From positions 17,856,001 through 17,920,000 of the forward strand of contig OX442316.1 of NCBI GenBank assembly GCA_949358305.1: a stretch of DNA of 64,000 bases. The letters are read 5' to 3'. Under the pieces are notes generated by a model. The model was given only the letters and a program-made list of their open reading frames with translations, was not told the DNA's origin and did no database searches. The stretch is from Strigamia acuminata. Taxonomy: Eukaryota > Arthropoda > Chilopoda > Geophilomorpha > Linotaeniidae. The translations under genes were made by a program, and so were the position numbers. Position 1 is the stretch's first letter; each line of letters opens with the position of its first letter. Of the stretch, positions 47,125 to 60,000 are shown in pieces.

Positions 47125-48060
47125 CTAAACTGCACCGGGAGGTACGGGAATCGGGTACTCTTCATCGGCGCATAAGCTACAAGTACAGGTGACTGGCTGC
47201 ATGAAGGTAAAAGGGGTCCGCGAGCCGTCGCTACAGTCTAATTCCAGCGTTTTGCTTTCTATCTGGTCGTGTTTACAGCAGAGACATGTCGATGCGAAAT
47301 CTTGCTTATCTGGGGGAATTAAAGGAGAAATTATGTGATTTTTTTTATAATTTTATAATTTTTTAATTTTAATTTACCTGCGGAATATACTGTGTGTGAA
47401 TCGCATTTTCCGGCGCATTGTTTCAAACCGTAAATCGGGTCTTTGTTCGAGCATTCGTTGCCGAGGTGGAATATTTCGAAAAATTTGATGGTTTCGTCGG
47501 GATCGATTTCTTTGACGTTGCAATCTAGAATTAAATATTTTAATAATTAAATTAAATAATTAAAAAATAATTAATTAGTTCACCTTCGGTCGGAGGAACC
47601 ACGCTGCAAATATCGCAACAGTCGTCCGGATCCCGAATTATTTTGTCCTGTAATGCGGAAATAATTGAATAAATGTTTCAAAATGATTCGGTAACGTTTA
47701 ATTTCGTACTTCGGGACAGTTTTGCGGTAGGAGAGGACAATTCGTTTCGTACTGAGTTATAACTCCCACTTTGGTGTCGTTTGTGCAATGTGCCGTCGCG
47801 CATTTATTCAGAAGGCTCTTCCATTTGTCACCGACCTAGAAAAAGCGTTATTCCGATTAGTATAATAAGTTTTTGTTAATTTATTTTAAGTTGTTTGAAA
47901 TCACCTCGTAGATTTCATTCAACTCTATGCACGCGACGGGTTTGCACCTGCCGCAACATTGCACGGATGTACGGACCGGCGACTCGTATTCGAACCCCTA
48001 TAATTATTATTTATATTTTTAATCCTATTTGTGGTTTAATTTGGTGTTTAATTTACTTTC
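47125..48060 (-). other. Hemocytin: last VWC-like repeats and C-terminal cystine knot
   Basis: Two more CC-type repeats (QCCGRCK, DCCDIC) precede the CTCK domain: [44 protein letters not shown] and TCTCSLC, with the conserved C-x-G-x-C core. CTCK domains dimerise VWF and mucins through disulfides. The protein ends PIPVPPGAV. The last exon is 47125-47309. Confidence 0.88.
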
Positions 48061-51000
48061 GGACAGTCTAAAGTGCAAGTTTGTGTAATGGTTGCTTTCA
48101 TGGCGTCGCCGTTCGGAGCTTCGACGCACTCGATTCTTTTGCATTTGTCTCCGTCCGGTGAAGGATACGACTCGCCAATCTAAAATTTAAACAAAAATAA
48201 AAAAGATTTATATATTTAACAAATTTTAAAACTATTTTCTTTTTCGTATACTTCAAATTTATTGCCGTCCATTCGGCACAAAATCTGCTTGATTCGAGGA
48301 CAACAAGACCCGGGTTCGTTAATTTCTTCGATAATATAGTTTTTCTGAAATGTTATCAGATTTTTTTAAAGAAAAATGACAAAATTTTTATTAATCGAAA
48401 AAACCTTGATGGATGGATCCAGTTCGGGACACACTTCCTTTTGACAATGAGCATTGTAATGACCGGGTACACCGTCGCAAGCACATTTGGTACAAAGCCC
48501 ATCGTTCCACGAAGATCCCGGCTAAAAATAAAAGAATTACGGTGATTTTTTACTGTCAAAAATATCGTAAATATGTACACACCTTATACAGCGCTTCCTT
48601 TTCGTTAAATCTAACCGCCGCACTGCTGTCTGCCGAGTCGTACATGTGACTGTAGTAACATTGATCCTTTGGTGGAACTAAACACAATTCATACATTTAT
48701 TAAAATTGATTAAAATTGATTTTTCATTTATTTATACCGCAATTTTGGTCGGGGCAGCATTTATTTTCGTTGTACGTTTCCAACTGTTCGCCGGGAAGGC
48801 ATTTTGGTTCGGGAGGGCACGTCTCCTTGTTGCAAATCACTTTTTTAACTACGCAACACGAACTGTTGTCCACGATGACTTCGAGGCCGATTTCGGTGAG
48901 AATCGGTTCTCGTATTTGCGGGCATTCCATCGGATCACATTCTAAGAAAATTTAAAAATTTAAAAATTTATTATATAAAATATTTTACGATAATTTAAAT
49001 AGAAATATAATTGAAGGCCTCAAACTACCGCAAACAAATTCGGCGCAAGAGTCGGCACCGCGAACAGCTTTGGAAACTTCTCCCGGAGCGCACGATGGGA
49101 CATTCACTTCGGGACAAATAACTTTGGGTTTCCGGACTAAAATGCAAATTAAAAAAAGAATTTATAAACAAACTCGTTGCGTTCTCGTGATAGTAATTAC
49201 GGCAATTGTGTTTCAGACAACAACTGTCGTTCTTCTGAGGATAACTGATCAAAACCTCGTCAGATTCGCAAATCGGTTTGGGTAAACAGGCGGTTTTCGT
49301 GCATTCGACAGTGAGGTCGTCGGTGCATTCGCATTTGGTGCAAACGTTAGGCTCCCACGTGTCACCGATCTAAATTTAAAAAAAAAAATTATTATTGATA
49401 TTTTCACTCGACTTTCACACTCAAACTTACTCCGTGGCCCTCATCGTCGCATTTCTCTGAAAACAGACATTTATTTGACATGTTTTACCTCTAAAAACTA
49501 AAAAAATTAAACCAACTCACTGCATTCCATCGCGTCGACGCAAACTCCATCTTTCAACACCCTGTCGCCGATACAGAAACATCCTTCGACCGGATCTGCG
49601 TCGCAATTCTCGGCTTCCTCGTGCTCGTCGATATTCTTGCACGTTTTCATGCACGCGGGACCGCACTGATCGTAGTACATTCCTTCCCCGCACTGAATCG
49701 CTTTAAAACCAAAAAAATCAAATTCGGTTCTAAAATAAAAATAAAAATTTATTTTTCTTACGACACAGAGAGTCGGTTCTCCAGTTCTGTATGCAAACGC
49801 CGACTTGCGCGCACGCACGAGCGTACTCGGTCAAAGATCTGCACAACGAATCCTGCGGATTGAGACTGTGGCACACGTCGAATTGACACGACTGGAAAAC
49901 AGAATCGGGATCCACCAACACGTGACACGCTTTAAACTGCGGCCCGAGAACCGCTTCGCAGCGTTCCTTTTCCAGCAGATTCATGCACGGCTTTTCTTCA
50001 AAAACGATGCAATTCGAATCGACGACTTCCATTTCCTCTGGCGGCGTTGCGAGCCAACTGAACCCAAATTCGTTCGTATCGTTCGTTATTACACCGTCAA
50101 ACGTCGTTATGTCGTCCGATTTATCGTAGTTGCAGTTTCCTGTAAAAAAAAATCGCAATTTAACAACCAAAAACCGCAATATTTTCCACACATTACCGCA
50201 GAGTCCTTCCGTTTTGCCGTAATAAATATCGGAGGGCAATCGCACTTGGAATCCGTAATTGTTTTCAAAATATCTCACTTCCAACGAGATTTCGTCGATG
50301 CGGAACGTAATCGTTCGGTCGGGCGCGCTGGTTATCGTCACGTTGATTCCTTCGTACTCCATGGGAAAGTCTGACGCGTACAAAACAACGCCATCCAACA
50401 TGACCGAATGATTGACGCGGAAATGCGCAATGTGCTCGTCGTACAGCACCATGATGGCGGTCGTGCAAGTGGTGCCTGGTTCCTCCAAACACTCGTCGTT
50501 CGTGATGTAAACTTGGAATTTGTGGTCACCAGTTGGCGATTTATCTCGAGCCAACACGTAAGTACAGTTGCCTTGGAACTTATAGTACGCACGATCGAAT
50601 GTATTGTAATGTGGATCACCGTATCCATCGCAAATACCTAAAAATCAAATTTAATTAAATTTAAATTTGAATAAATTAAAAAAAATAATAATTTACAATC
50701 TTGGCATTTATCTACGGTGACGCAAGTGTCTTTGCGTTTCTTGACCGTTCCGTCGGGGCAGTAGCAACCGGCCACGCAAGCATCTGAATCTTCGCACTCG
50801 GAAAGATCTTCTTTCAAATTGTCGCAACTGCGCTCGCAAGTCGGGCCGCAATCCTTCCACACGAGACCCGGGGGACACGTGGGAGCTGAAAAACGCAATT
50901 TTTAATTAATGAGATAATAAGCAATTAATTATTTTAAATAAAAACGTTAAGTACAGCATCCGAGTTTAGTTCTCCATTCGTTGATCTTAACCGACGGCTC

Positions 51001-54000
51001 TTCTTGCTTACACGCCTCGACGTACGTCAGAAAAGCTTCGCATTCGCATTCCTTTAATTTCTTCTTTTCTTGGGACAGGCAGTCGCAAACGGACGACTCG
51101 CAGGCGCTCGTGTAAAATTTTGAGTCAACGATCTCGTTGCAAACGTCCAACGGCGGCAAACTGGAATCGATGCAATTTTTTAAAAGTTAAAAATCGAATT
51201 TTTTCCATTTTGTGTTTGATTTTACTTTAAGTTACTACAGATTTCGACGGCCTGGAGTTTGATGGCAGCTTGGCACACCTCGGGTTGACATCTTTCCAAC
51301 GGTCCGACGGCCCAACTGTTGCCGAAAGCCTCGGAACCGCTCGCTCGGGTTCCGGATGGGGTTTCGAAGTCGTCTTTTGGATTCTTGTTGAACAAGCCGC
51401 ACAAACCGTTGATTTTGTACAACAACTCCTCTCCCGCCTTGATTTTCACGTTCTGTTGCGTGTTCCATTCGACTTCAAAGTCGTACATTTTGGATTTAAA
51501 GATAGCCGAGTTGGCCACAACGCGGATCGAGAAGTCTTCGATGTTTTGACCCAATTTCACGAGTTGCGAAGGCGTGTACATTTGATCGTTGTATTCGACG
51601 GTCAAATCTGCATCGATGCGTAGTTTGTGTTGGTCTTGTCTGATTAGTAGGTATTTCGTGCAGTAGTTTGTTTTCTCGTCGCATTCCTTGTGAATAGTTA
51701 TGCCGAATTTCTGCTCCTTTTTATCCTGCATCAAAGTGTGGTCGCAAATGTCGTATGGATATTCCTCGCCGTCGAAGGTTTTGAAGTAATTGCCGTACAA
51801 ATCGCAAGTTTCTTCTAAAAATTAAAAATAAACATCAACAATTTTCACATTTTTATTTTGTCATTTTTACTCACTTATTGGTATCTTTGGTTCGGGTGTC
51901 GTTGTGGGTACTTCAGTTATTTCTATAAATTAGAATAGAAAAATTAAATATTCAAACGCATTCATCTCATAAATTACCGCAGGTGTAAATCGGACAGGGG
52001 TCGTATTCGTTTTGAGTCGTCAAATCTGTCCCCGGACCACACACCGGTGTTGGTGGGCACGTTGGAACTGCTGCAGCTAAATTATCAAATACAAATTTAA
52101 ATATAAAATTAAAAAAAATTATGAAATTATTAATTTACTCGTTGGACAATTGCTCTCGTCTTCTTTATTCGGGCAATCAACAGCACCATCGCACCAGTTC
52201 TCCCTGGGAATGCATTCCTTGCTTATCTCGCACATAATTTCATCGATCGAACACGGCTCGCAATGACATTTGCAATCCTCTCCACGTCTTTCTTTCAATC
52301 CCTAAAAACGAAGCCAAAAAACCGTCAAATACGCACAAATACCGATTTTTTTTCTTCCTCTAAATTACCGCGGAACACGCGGAACATGTTTTATTTCTAC
52401 ACGATGTGTATCCATCGAGTTGGCATTCGCATTCCTGACAGTTCACGGTCTGAAGTCTGTCTCCAGGCTAATAAAAGTATAAAATTAATAAATTATCAAA
52501 CTGTAAACTATAAAAAAAAACTTAATATACTTTGAATTTTTTGCCATCCACATAACACGCGCAGTGCAATGGCGAAACGCACTCACTGCCGTCGCACAAT
52601 TCCCCAACCGGGCAGTACGCGGGGCAATTTTTGGCCAGAGAAACCGGCACTTCGGGACACACGAGCAAGCCCGGTGTCGACGCGGTAGAAACTAGAACGA
52701 ACAATTCCAATATTAAATTTCCAATAAATAAATGTAATGTCCAGCTCACCTGGACACGTGTAGCACACTATGCGAGCTTCGTAATCGTAGCAGTACTGTC
52801 CTTTAGCTTGATCGCTATTTTTACAATTCAGACCGTGAGTCAAATCGCACTGCACTCTTTGCCCGGTTCGTGCGTGGTCGATTTTGGTCACGCTGTCGCG
52901 ACATTCGATCTCGATGGGATTCGCGCAGAACTGCGACTTCTCGATAATGTCGTCGAGCGATTCGTAATCGCCGTCGGATGACTCCGGTTTCTTAATGTTG
53001 ATCCACTCGCCGTACTCTTCGCACTCCCCTCCTGCAACAAAAATGGCGCGTTTAATGCTAACGTAACATTTTTATTTCTTAAAAATATTTCATCACCCGT
53101 GACAACGGGAGTGGCCGTCGGAGGCGCGGAGCAGCCGAGAACTTCAAACCGCAAAGCGATCCAGTTGTGCCAACTAATCGGTTGAATGCGAAGGAACCGG
53201 CCAATCACCGGGTTGTCGAAGTACTGAGTGACGGGCGTCGTTCCGTCCGTGTTTCCGGTAAATTTCTATACAAAATTAATTACGAAAATTTGAATTAATT
53301 AAATTGTAATTAAATTGTAAGAGCCTGGGACTAATTAAATATTTAAATTTAAGTGAAATTACTTCTTTGTTGTTTTTTAGAACACTGTTCCAGGTTTCTC
53401 CGTCGTTGCTGGTTGACACGGTGTAAGCTTCGACCCATTCATCGTGCACGGGCCGACCTATACACGAATCGAATTAATTTTGTTATTTTGTAATTAATTT
53501 AAATTCCAATTCGAGTTTTGCCTTGAGTGATGATGGCGGACATCGAAGTCGGTCGGAGGAAATCGACGATGACAAATTGATTCGTGTCGGCAGGAAACGC
53601 GAGCCAGCCGCCGGTCTCTTCGTCTTCGGGGGTGTTTAGTCGGATTCGCGAGGCGCCACTGCGTTCTCCGTGCCACGATGAAGAAAGTGTGATTTGCGAG
53701 TCAGATAATTGTCCGTTTTCGAGACCCATCGGCACGTCGCACTCTAATTTAATAAATACAAATTTAAATTTAAAAAAGGTTAAGTCGATTTTCAGCTTTT
53801 TACGAACTTATTTCCAGTATTTCTTCGCTGCTTTCCGATTCGTTTAAGTATTCGGGCGTCAGAACTGAAAATTAATCGTAGTTTGAAATGTAAATGAAAT
53901 TTACTTTTCGTTTAATAGTATTTTACTGTCAAAGCTTGTGGTGTACGATGGAGTCGTTGCCGTGAATTCGGCGATTCTCTCGGGTACAGTGGCTGCCAAT

Positions 54001-57000
54001 GCAAATTGCAAATACATTAATTGTTTAAATTTTGAATAAAATTAATTCCAATGCTCACGATACGGCTCGAAACATCCTCTGATTTCTATTCGCATGCTGA
54101 TCCAATTGTTCCACGTTTCTGGGTTGATTTGTAAATATCTCGCACGAATTGGTTGCGAAAAATAATTCAAGTGTGGCGTGTCGCTGTCGTAATTGCCCTT
54201 AAAAACCTGGGGGAAAAAACAATCAAATTCGTTAAAAGATTTTAATTTTTATTGGCAATTTCAATTCGCTCGTTGGGACTCACTTCGACCGCGCCGTTTT
54301 CATCTAAAACTTTGTACCACGTCGAACCATCGTTGCTGTATTGTACCGTGTACGATTCGACATATTGATCAGTTTCGTATCGTCCTTGCGTTTCCACACC
54401 GGTTAACACGCGCGGTTCGGTGAAATCGATCTTAAAAAAAATAAAGTAAAATTTAATCCGTGCGTTTTATACCGCCGAATGTCGACTTTTACTATAATGT
54501 ATTGGTTTTTGTCGGCTGTTTCGGCAACCCAGCCGCCAGTTCCACCTCCGTCTTCCTCCGTATTAAGTCCAATTCTCGTGGGGCCACGAGAGGGATCGCG
54601 ATAAGAAGATACGGTAATTTGATCATCACTCAGTAACCCATTTTCAATTCCCATTGGCTCGTCACATCCGCGAACTAAAAATGTAATTTGTAATTTGTTT
54701 GATTCGTAAATTAAAAAATAATAAATTAATTACCCGTAGAAGACGGGTAAGCCGAGGTGGTTGTTGTTGAAACTATAAAATCATAAACATAAATTATTTT
54801 TATAAAATATTTTCGTTATTGATTTTTGCATACTTTGACCACATCCTAACAAATCTACTCGCATCGCAATTTGATTTCTCCAAGCCTGAGGTACAATTCT
54901 GATGTAGCGAGCTTCGAAAGGTGTTTCAAACATCACCATTTCTTCGTCCGTCGAGACTCGAGGTCCGGGGAAATTCTGCACCAAAATTTCTTTATATAAA
55001 AACAAATACTAAGAAATATTAATTTACGTGTGCCGTTTTCGCGTTGGGTTTCTTGTAATAATCGTACGTAACTCCGTCACGACTGTACATCACTCTATAC
55101 ACCGTCACCCACTTCTGTTCCTTCGGGTGCCCACGAGTAACAATCCCATATATGGGTTGATTAACGCCGAGATCGATGAGTAAATATTGGTCTTTGTTCG
55201 AATATTTCGGACTCCACGCACTACCTACAAGTTAAACAATAATCAAACAAAATTACTAAAGAAAACATTTCAATATTTCAAAATTTCAAACCGGAATCGA
55301 ATCGGGCGCTTTCTGGGCCCGTCAGCGGCGTAAAACTACTGGACGCCTTCAAATTATCATCGGGTACGGTGTCCAAAAGCGAGTAAAACTCCGTGCACGG
55401 TGCTGAAATTACGCAAAAACGAGTAAACTAAAAATAAACTAAAACATTGAAAATAAATTCGTACCAACTGTGACCGGTTTTATGGTCGAAACGACGATGG
55501 TCGTTGGTGTTGCTTGGGTTGGATATTGCGTGGTGTAGTTGGCGCACTCGCAGTAATATCTGATTTTGTAATCCCTACACATTTGGCTCGGTTGGTACGA
55601 ATTCATACACGTCAATCCGAGTTCCAACGTGCACGTTAATATTTCGTCTTCAGTTTCCTCGTAACCCTCACCAGTTACCGCATCAACGCACTCAATATTC
55701 GTTATCACGCCCTGAAAAATTACTCAATTACTTTTCCAATTCTAGAAATAATATTTTCTCTTAATACCCGCGAACAAAAATCTTCCTGGCGTTGCAAAAA
55801 CGCCGCGGTGGTCTTTTCAACGTCGCCATCGCCCATCCATGGATCGTCCTCGTTTATCCAGCGCGACCAATACGCGCAGGCCGGCGTCGAAATAGTCACG
55901 GTCGTTAAAACTGTCAATCCAAAGCAATTAGAAATTGGTTTTAAACTAAAATTACGTCGCTAAGTGAGTGTACTTTGCGGGGTTGGTGTTTCTTCAATCA
56001 TCGTTGAAGGTGTCGTCGGAGAGACCGTTGTCGGGCAATCGCAAAAATAGCGAACTTCAAAATCGTCGCATTCTAGATCTTCGGGTTGGTTTTTATTTTC
56101 GCAATAAAAGCCTTGTTGTAACGAGCAAACTAAATCTGCGTTTTCGGACTGGTAGTGGGGTGTGCGCGTGCGCGACTCGCGACATTGAAGCGAAGTGAGA
56201 TATTCGTTGGCGCAAAACACGTTTCCTTGGACACGAATGTCGGATAATTGTTCACGTTCCCCGTCCGCGTCCGGGTGGTGAGCGCTGAACCAATCCGTGA
56301 ATCCTTGGACGCAAGGTCCGGGTAAAACGATCGGCGGTGCGATCGAACTCGAAGTCGTGTAATTCTCTGCAAATAAAAACAACAAATTTTTTTTTATGTT
56401 TTTCATGTTTTCCATTGAAATTAAAAATTCGTACCGCACGGACAATAAAATCGAATTTCATAATCCGAACACGGTTGAGTTTCTTTCGTTTTGACTCCCA
56501 CATTGTTTTTGCACTGTAGACCTTTTTTCAAATCGCACGTCGCACCTTCGTTCACTTGCGCCACGTAAACATTATCTGCAAACAAAAAAACATAATTAAA
56601 CTCATTAAAATTGCATCAAATTGAACCTTTCAATTTCTAATCGTACTTTCCGCAACACGACATTCGACTTTGATGGGATTATCACAAAATTCGTATTTCA
56701 TTCGAATGTCAGTGATGAGTTCGGAATCTCCGAATTCGTCCGCCGCGTTATCATTGATCCAAGAGGTCCAGCAATCCGGTTCCACGATTGGAACTCGCGG
56801 CACAGGAGTCAACTGCGGTTCTAAAAAATGAAAATATTCAATTCAAGTGATTTTAGAACGATTAAACTATACAAACCCGAAGTTAACCCGCATCCAGGCT
56901 CCACAAAGCAGTTAAGAATGTTATTCGAACACTGGCAACGCTCGCACGCGCTCACATCAACAACTTGACCCGGCTAATTCGTCACAAAAATATCTTAGAA

Positions 57001-60000
57001 AAATTAAATTTTCATTTTTCCAACGTCTTAAACCTACCCCCAGCATCGTGCCGTCGTCCATCAAGCAATTACACTCGGATTTAAAAACGCAAGTGTTTTT
57101 ATCTCTCCAAACTTTGGGCAATTTGCAATCGTATTTCTTACAGCCCGCGATGCAATTCGATTCATTCTCGTCGGGATTAGTTGGGCATTCACCTCTACAA
57201 GAGCAAAAAATAAAAATTTGTTCATTTTTTAAATTATTTATTTACGTTTTATGCGCTTGAACTAAGAAAGAGTGGCAAACGTCGTCGCAGTCGTAAGCGC
57301 AGTCGTCCCAGGTGTATCCATCGGCGCAGGGAGAGGTGACCACTAACGGCGGTGGTGGTGGCGACGTGGCGCCGCAAACGCATTTGAAGCGTATTTTGTA
57401 ATCGCTACATTTCTTTTCGTTCGTTTGGAAATCGTTGTAACACGCCGCACCGATAACTTTGTTGCATTTCACCGCGCTGTCGCCGGTTTCTTTGATGTCG
57501 ATCGATCCGTCGACGGATTTGCACTCAACTTCGGCGATTTGATCGCTGTCGCAGAATTGATGCTTCAATCTGATGGCACGGATGTCTTCAAAATCGCCTT
57601 CGCCGCTGCAAATCAAAATTTATTTTTTTATTTCATTAAATTCATTTATTTGAGGGAACTTACCTTTCGGGGTCGTCCGTATCGAACCAATCCGTCCATC
57701 CATCGACGCATACTTTAGGCGCTTTGGTGCCCGGCTCACCTATTTAAAAAAAAAATTAATTTCAATTTCTACGTGAATTAATAAAAATAAAAATTACATT
57801 TGCAGTAAGCTCGGATTTTGTAATCGAAACAATCGTTTCCGGTGCATTTTATTCCTTTCGAAGTGCAAGCTTCGTCCAGATTCGGCGGTGTGTAGTATCT
57901 GTTGTACGGCTCTTCGCTGTCAACGTCGTAGCACTCGACTTGGTCCACTATTGGGCAAATTTGTGCAAAATTTTTAACGTCTTCAAAAAATTCTCGCTCG
58001 ACGCCATCTTCGTAGGGGGTGTCCATGTCAAACCACTCCGTCCAATCGTCGCAAATCTTATTTTTCAAAATAAAATACAATGAATGTGAATTAAACTCAT
58101 TCTTAAATCATTTTATGTTCGATATTAATTTACCGGAGCAACTGTTGGACCCACAAAATAAGGCGTTGGAGAAATGGTGGGCGGTTGTTCGTCCTTACCT
58201 ATAATTAGAAAGAAATATAATTAAATCGATAGAAAATTAAATAAATGGGAATAGTTCATTACAAGCGCAATGTAAAGTGATTTGATAATCTTGGCATTTG
58301 CCGAGCGGCTGAAGCGAGTTAAAACATTCCAAGCCGAATTCCCTCGTGCATTGCACTTCTTTGTCCGGTATCGGTTTGATTCGAAAATCGATTTGTCCAG
58401 CACCGGTTTTGGCACCTTGAAAATTAATTTTTACTAATTTGTTCGTTACTTCTAGATTTGTTTCGTCATACTTGCAAATTCGACCGATTCGCACTTAACG
58501 TCCACGATTTCTTCGTCGCTGCAAAACTCAAAATGCGTCCTCAGATCTTCCAGTCTCTCGAAATCACCGCCAGCACTGGAAAATTAATAATTAATTATTT
58601 AATTAATAATAAAAAAAATAATAATTTACCTGTCAGGACTGTCGATGTTGAACCATTCGGTCCAACCGGGAGTGCATTTGGGCGGAATTTTTACGGCCGA
58701 TGGAAGTGGAGTGGTCGACGACGGTGGATGACCTAAGAATAAATATTGATTTAGAACTTTTAATTTATAATTAATTTACATGAATTTACAGTCGCAGAGG
58801 ACGTTGATTTCGAAATCGGGACACTTATCGTCGTTGATCGTGTTATCGCAACGGATTCCTTCGAGCGTGCAACTCGGATCCAACTTCAAATACGGAAATT
58901 CCGTGTAATCCAAGTGCGAATAAGCTTGACGACATTGAATTTCGATAGGAATGGGACAAATTTCGTAGAAACCACCGATTTCCGCCAACAATTCTTCCTC
59001 CACGATTGCAGTAACGGGCGACAAGTTGATCCAGCCGGTCCATTTTGCGCACAACTATTAAAACAAAATAAAAATAAACATCTAAATCCTCTAATTAATT
59101 GATACTTCGACTTACCGCGCCCTGAGTTTCGGTCGAAACGACCGTCGTGCCACCTTCGGCCAAAACTTCTTCGCCTTTCGTCACGGCTTCGGTCGTCGTG
59201 ATCACATCCTCCAAACAATAGCAATAAAAACGGACCTCGTAATCGAGGCACATATCTGCAAAAAAATTATTCAATTTCGAGTTAGGAATTAGTAAAGGAA
59301 TTAGTAAAGATTTACGATCGTCTTGTTCGGAATGAGTGCACTTAAAGCCGTCTCTGAGATCGCAGGTGAGTTTCTTCTGGTCGGCTCGGGTGTAATCCAG
59401 GTGGCCGTCAACCGTGCGACACTCGATCTCCATGATGTGCTCGTCTTTGCAAAACTCGTATTTTGATCGCAATTCGTCCGTGGTTTCCACGTCGCCTTCG
59501 GGATCGGTGACCGGGTGGCCGACACTCATCCATTCGGTGTAGCCTTTAGATCGACCGGTGCAGAGGGGCTCGGGCGTAGTTGTCGGCATGGTGACGAATG
59601 GAGTCGAAGTTCTGCAATCGCAGTGGAAGCTCACTTCGTAGTCCAAACATTTGCCGTCGATCTGCTCGGAATCGATGCATTTGAAACCTTCTTTCAAGTC
59701 GCACGTCACTTGCTGACCGGTTTCGTGCGAAGGGATTTTTCTGTCGGCCGTTTGGCAACGAATGGCGGTCGGTGTTTCGCAGAATGAGTGGAAATAGCGC
59801 AATTCCGAAATGATTTCGTTGTCGCCTAAAAAAAAATAAAAATAATAATAATAATAATAAATAAAATTTCAGTTTTTAAATTTTTTTTTAAAATACCAAC
59901 TATGTTTTCGTTTTGTTCATATTCAGTTTCAATGTGCGGCGTGTCGGCATTTATCCAAGCGGTCCAACCGGTCTTGATGCAGGACGATGCTTTCGTCACG

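Noticed and set aside
49805-50374. 189-codon plus-strand open frame
   Set aside because: Antisense shadow of the VWD-C8 exons of the hemocytin-like gene, which has strong domain evidence on the minus strand.
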